From an uncultured Mucispirillum sp. (GTDB taxonomy: Bacteria; Chrysiogenota; Deferribacteres; Deferribacterales; Mucispirillaceae), in the NCBI GenBank assembly GCA_910586745.1, contig CAJUJZ010000042.1:1-16318 (forward strand): DNA of 16,318 nucleotides. Reading direction: 5' to 3'. The notes beneath the pieces were generated by a model that saw only the letters and a list, made by a program, of their open reading frames with translations, ran no database searches and was not told the DNA's origin. The position numbers were made by a program, and so were the translations under genes. The stretch's first letter is position 1, and each line of letters opens with the position of its first letter. Below, in pieces: positions 14,285-16,318 of the stretch.

Positions 14285-16210
14285 TTATTGACTAGTTTTA
14301 AACTGCTCAATTAAGTTTTTAAGCCTTTCAGTTCTCTGCTGAATATGACTTACAGTATTATTTACTTCATTTACTGCAGCATTACTTTCTTCAATACCTG
14401 CAGCAATTACCTGTGTATTATCCACAACTGTCTGAATTGTTGCATACTGCTCAGATACTGCATCAGCTACTGGGCTCATTGCCTGATAAAGAATTGTAAC
14501 ATTTTCTACTGCTTTTTTAATTTCATTTGTAACATTTGCAATGTTTGTTGTTCCATCCTGAACACTTACAACTGATTTATTCATAGCATTAGAAGCATTG
14601 TCTGCATCTCTTAACAGCCCACTGATAATATTTTCAATTTCTTTTGTAGCACCTTGAGTTCTTTCTGCCAGTTTTCTCACTTCATCTGCAACAACTGCAA
14701 AACCTCTGCCTGCCTCCCCTGCCCTTGCTGCTTCAATTGCTGCATTTAGTGCAAGCAGGTTAGTTTGGTTAGCTATATCATTAATTACATTTAATATATT
14801 ACCTATCTGAGAAGAGCTTTCTGATAAATGACGGATAGTTTCTGAAAGATTAACTGTATCCTGCTCAATTACATTCATTTCTCCACTAACATTATCAAGT
14901 TTTTCAGTTTCCTGCCTTGTTGCATTTGCAGTATTTTCCAGTGACAACATATTTTCTGAAAGTGCATCGCTTGTTCTTTTTGAAATACCACTTACATTTT
15001 CCATTCCCTCTACCATCGAAGATACCTGTGATGACTGAGAGTTAAATGTAGCTGATAATTCTTCCATTGTTGCTGCAAGCTGATTATTAGCAGAAGCTAC
15101 TTCAATAATTGAAGAACGAACTTCATTAACTATATTTTCCGTAGATTTATTTAAAGTATTTATAGCTTTTAAGATAAAACCAAGTTCATCATTATTATGA
15201 ATCTGCAGTTTTACAGATAAATCTTTCTCTTCTGCCATTTTATATATTTCATTAGCAAACACACCAAGTGGATTTAATATTTTACGCAGTAAGAAGTAAA
15301 GAACTATAATTCCCATAATTGATATAACAAGGATAATGATGGCTATTTCTATGGCTAAAAGAGCAATATCTTTTGCAAGAGTATTTTTATCAACACCATA
15401 AAGAACAACAAAATCATAATCTTTTACAGGCATTACCTGACCCAGCCTTGTAGAGCCGCTAATGCTTGTATATTCTAACGGTTCACTGAAAACCATTGAC
15501 CGTGTCTTAACTTTTTCATTAATATAGCTTGCAAGTGCAATGTCAAATAAATCTGTGATTTTTTTCATTAAAGATTCTTTATTTAAAGCAGAAGCAATAA
15601 TACCGCTGTTATGAATAACATATAAACGACCATCTAAACGAGCATTTGGAAGGTTTTTTAAATACTGGTTTACATTTAAAACAAAGTCCACACTAATTAA
15701 GCCTTTAACTCCACCTTCTTTTTTTACAGGATATGTTATAGTTAAACATATTTCACCAGTAGTTGCATCCTGATAAGGTTCTGAAAAATATATATCATTA
15801 ACTTTCATACCTTCAATATACCAGTCTCTTACTTTGTGGTCATAATCTTCAGTAATTGTATCAATTGATGCTGTATCAACAGTAAACTCGCCATCTTCAT
15901 AGGCAAGTGATACATTCAATACCCCATTAATTTTTTTAAATTCTTCTAAAACAGCACTAAGTTTTATCCTTTCTTCATTTGGGTTAAAACTATTAACAAA
16001 TGATTTAACAGCTAAACTTCTTGCCCTTAATTCTTCATAAACTATATCAGATAGAAATGAAGACACTCTATACTGTGTCAGTTTAGAAGTTGCAAAAATG
16101 TTCTGATAAAAAATATTATAACTTGAAATAATTGCAGCAATAGTAATAATTGTGATAATTACTGAAACAACAATTATTACTTTGCTTTTGATAGTAATGT
16201 TTTTGCCCAT
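14285..16210 (-). CDS. Methyl-accepting chemotaxis protein with dCache domain, probable amino-acid receptor
   Basis: 641 residues. TM1 is about 9-31, a periplasmic double-Cache domain about 32-282, TM2 about 283-307, HAMP about 308-362, then the MCP signalling domain with the tip TNLLALNAAIEAARAGEAGR running to KLAERT (about 483-518). The membrane-distal Cache pocket contains Tyr123, Arg128, Trp130, Tyr131, Tyr146, Asp148 and Asp175, with spacing equal to the amino-acid-binding motif of dCache_1AA receptors such as Pseudomonas PctA (from memory, not by alignment). Sensing of amino acids or related amines is therefore likely; which ones is not readable. I chose the ATG at 16210 because GGGGA lies just upstream; an ATG at 16249 has no SD. 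Its signalling domain resembles the first receptor's. It is a single-gene unit with a strong terminator. Confidence 0.94.
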   Translation of the reverse strand: MGKNITIKSKVIIVVSVIITIITIAAIISSYNIFYQNIFATSKLTQYRVSSFLSDIVYEELRARSLAVKSFVNSFNPNEERIKLSAVLEEFKKINGVLNVSLAYEDGEFTVDTASIDTITEDYDHKVRDWYIEGMKVNDIYFSEPYQDATTGEICLTITYPVKKEGGVKGLISVDFVLNVNQYLKNLPNARLDGRLYVIHNSGIIASALNKESLMKKITDLFDIALASYINEKVKTRSMVFSEPLEYTSISGSTRLGQVMPVKDYDFVVLYGVDKNTLAKDIALLAIEIAIIILVISIMGIIVLYFLLRKILNPLGVFANEIYKMAEEKDLSVKLQIHNNDELGFILKAINTLNKSTENIVNEVRSSIIEVASANNQLAATMEELSATFNSQSSQVSSMVEGMENVSGISKRTSDALSENMLSLENTANATRQETEKLDNVSGEMNVIEQDTVNLSETIRHLSESSSQIGNILNVINDIANQTNLLALNAAIEAARAGEAGRGFAVVADEVRKLAERTQGATKEIENIISGLLRDADNASNAMNKSVVSVQDGTTNIANVTNEIKKAVENVTILYQAMSPVADAVSEQYATIQTVVDNTQVIAAGIEESNAAVNEVNNTVSHIQQRTERLKNLIEQFKTSQ

Positions 16211-16254
16211 TATAATCCCCACATAACATATAATCCAAAATTTATTCAAATTAT

Positions 16255-16281
16255 TTAATAACTATGATATAGGTAACTTTA
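16255..16281 (-). promoter_or_regulatory. Weak sigma-28 (FliA)-like promoter ahead of the second chemoreceptor
   Basis: On the minus strand TAAAGTTA (16281-16274), 11 bases, then GTTATTAA (16262-16255). The -35 part and the spacing fit the flagellar sigma-28 consensus (TAAAGTTT-N11-GCCGATAA), but only half of the -10 matches. It is noted because chemoreceptors are often class 3 flagellar genes. Confidence 0.22.
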
Positions 16282-16318
16282 AAAACACCTTATTACTATA
16301 TTTACTTGACTCATATAT

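Overview
The window is AT-rich and looks like part of the chromosome of a flagellated, probably curved or spiral, two-membrane bacterium. The L-ring lipoprotein FlgH and the distal-rod protein FlgG show that the flagellum crosses an outer membrane, and two good sigma-54 promoters drive the flagellar genes. Flagellar and chemotaxis genes sit beside peptidoglycan-trimming genes resembling the Helicobacter/Campylobacter helical-shape enzymes, in a genome that does not otherwise read as Campylobacterota. My best guess is Deferribacterota of the Mucispirillum type. This is inference from gene content and composition; no 16S gene or other taxonomic marker is present.

Layout. (1) 1-3009, minus strand: a tightly packed unit transcribed right to left. 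It holds an RsmF-type rRNA m5C methyltransferase, a Csd6-like L,D-transpeptidase-fold (YkuD) protein with two NTF2-like domains, and the first part of a Csd4-like M14/M99 carboxypeptidase that runs off the left edge. (2) 3010-3596: a gene-poor divergent spacer with a possible decayed small ORF and an orphan hairpin. (3) 3597-3866, plus: a small secreted Ser-rich protein, separated from the next gene by a shared hairpin. (4) 3982-5949, minus: a chemoreceptor with a long helical periplasmic domain. (5) 6126-10247, plus: a sigma-54 promoter followed by a lipoprotein gene, flgF, flgG and flgA, then a spacer with a repeat-like element and a second sigma-54 promoter, then flgH. (6) 10428-11006, minus: a maltose/galactoside-type O-acetyltransferase with its own promoter. 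(7) 11103-14128, minus: flhA and, translationally coupled to it, a secreted MORN-repeat protein. (8) 14285-16210, minus: a second chemoreceptor, with a dCache domain carrying an apparently complete amino-acid-binding motif, ended by a strong terminator.

Functionally most of the window serves motility: rod (FlgF, FlgG), P-ring assembly chaperone (FlgA), L ring (FlgH), export gate (FlhA) and sensory input (two MCPs). Cell-shape enzymes stand next to it. flgI and flgJ, which often follow flgH, are not here. In several genes the longest open frame starts too far upstream. A Shine-Dalgarno (SD) match, and in one case a promoter lying inside the longer frame, points to a downstream start, and those starts are used below.

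The least expected items are the Csd6/Csd4-like pair with the atypical glutamine zinc ligand, the unknown lipoprotein heading the rod operon, the MORN protein coupled to flhA, and the structured, repeat-bearing spacer between flgA and flgH. No CRISPR array, tRNA, rRNA, transposase or prophage gene was seen.
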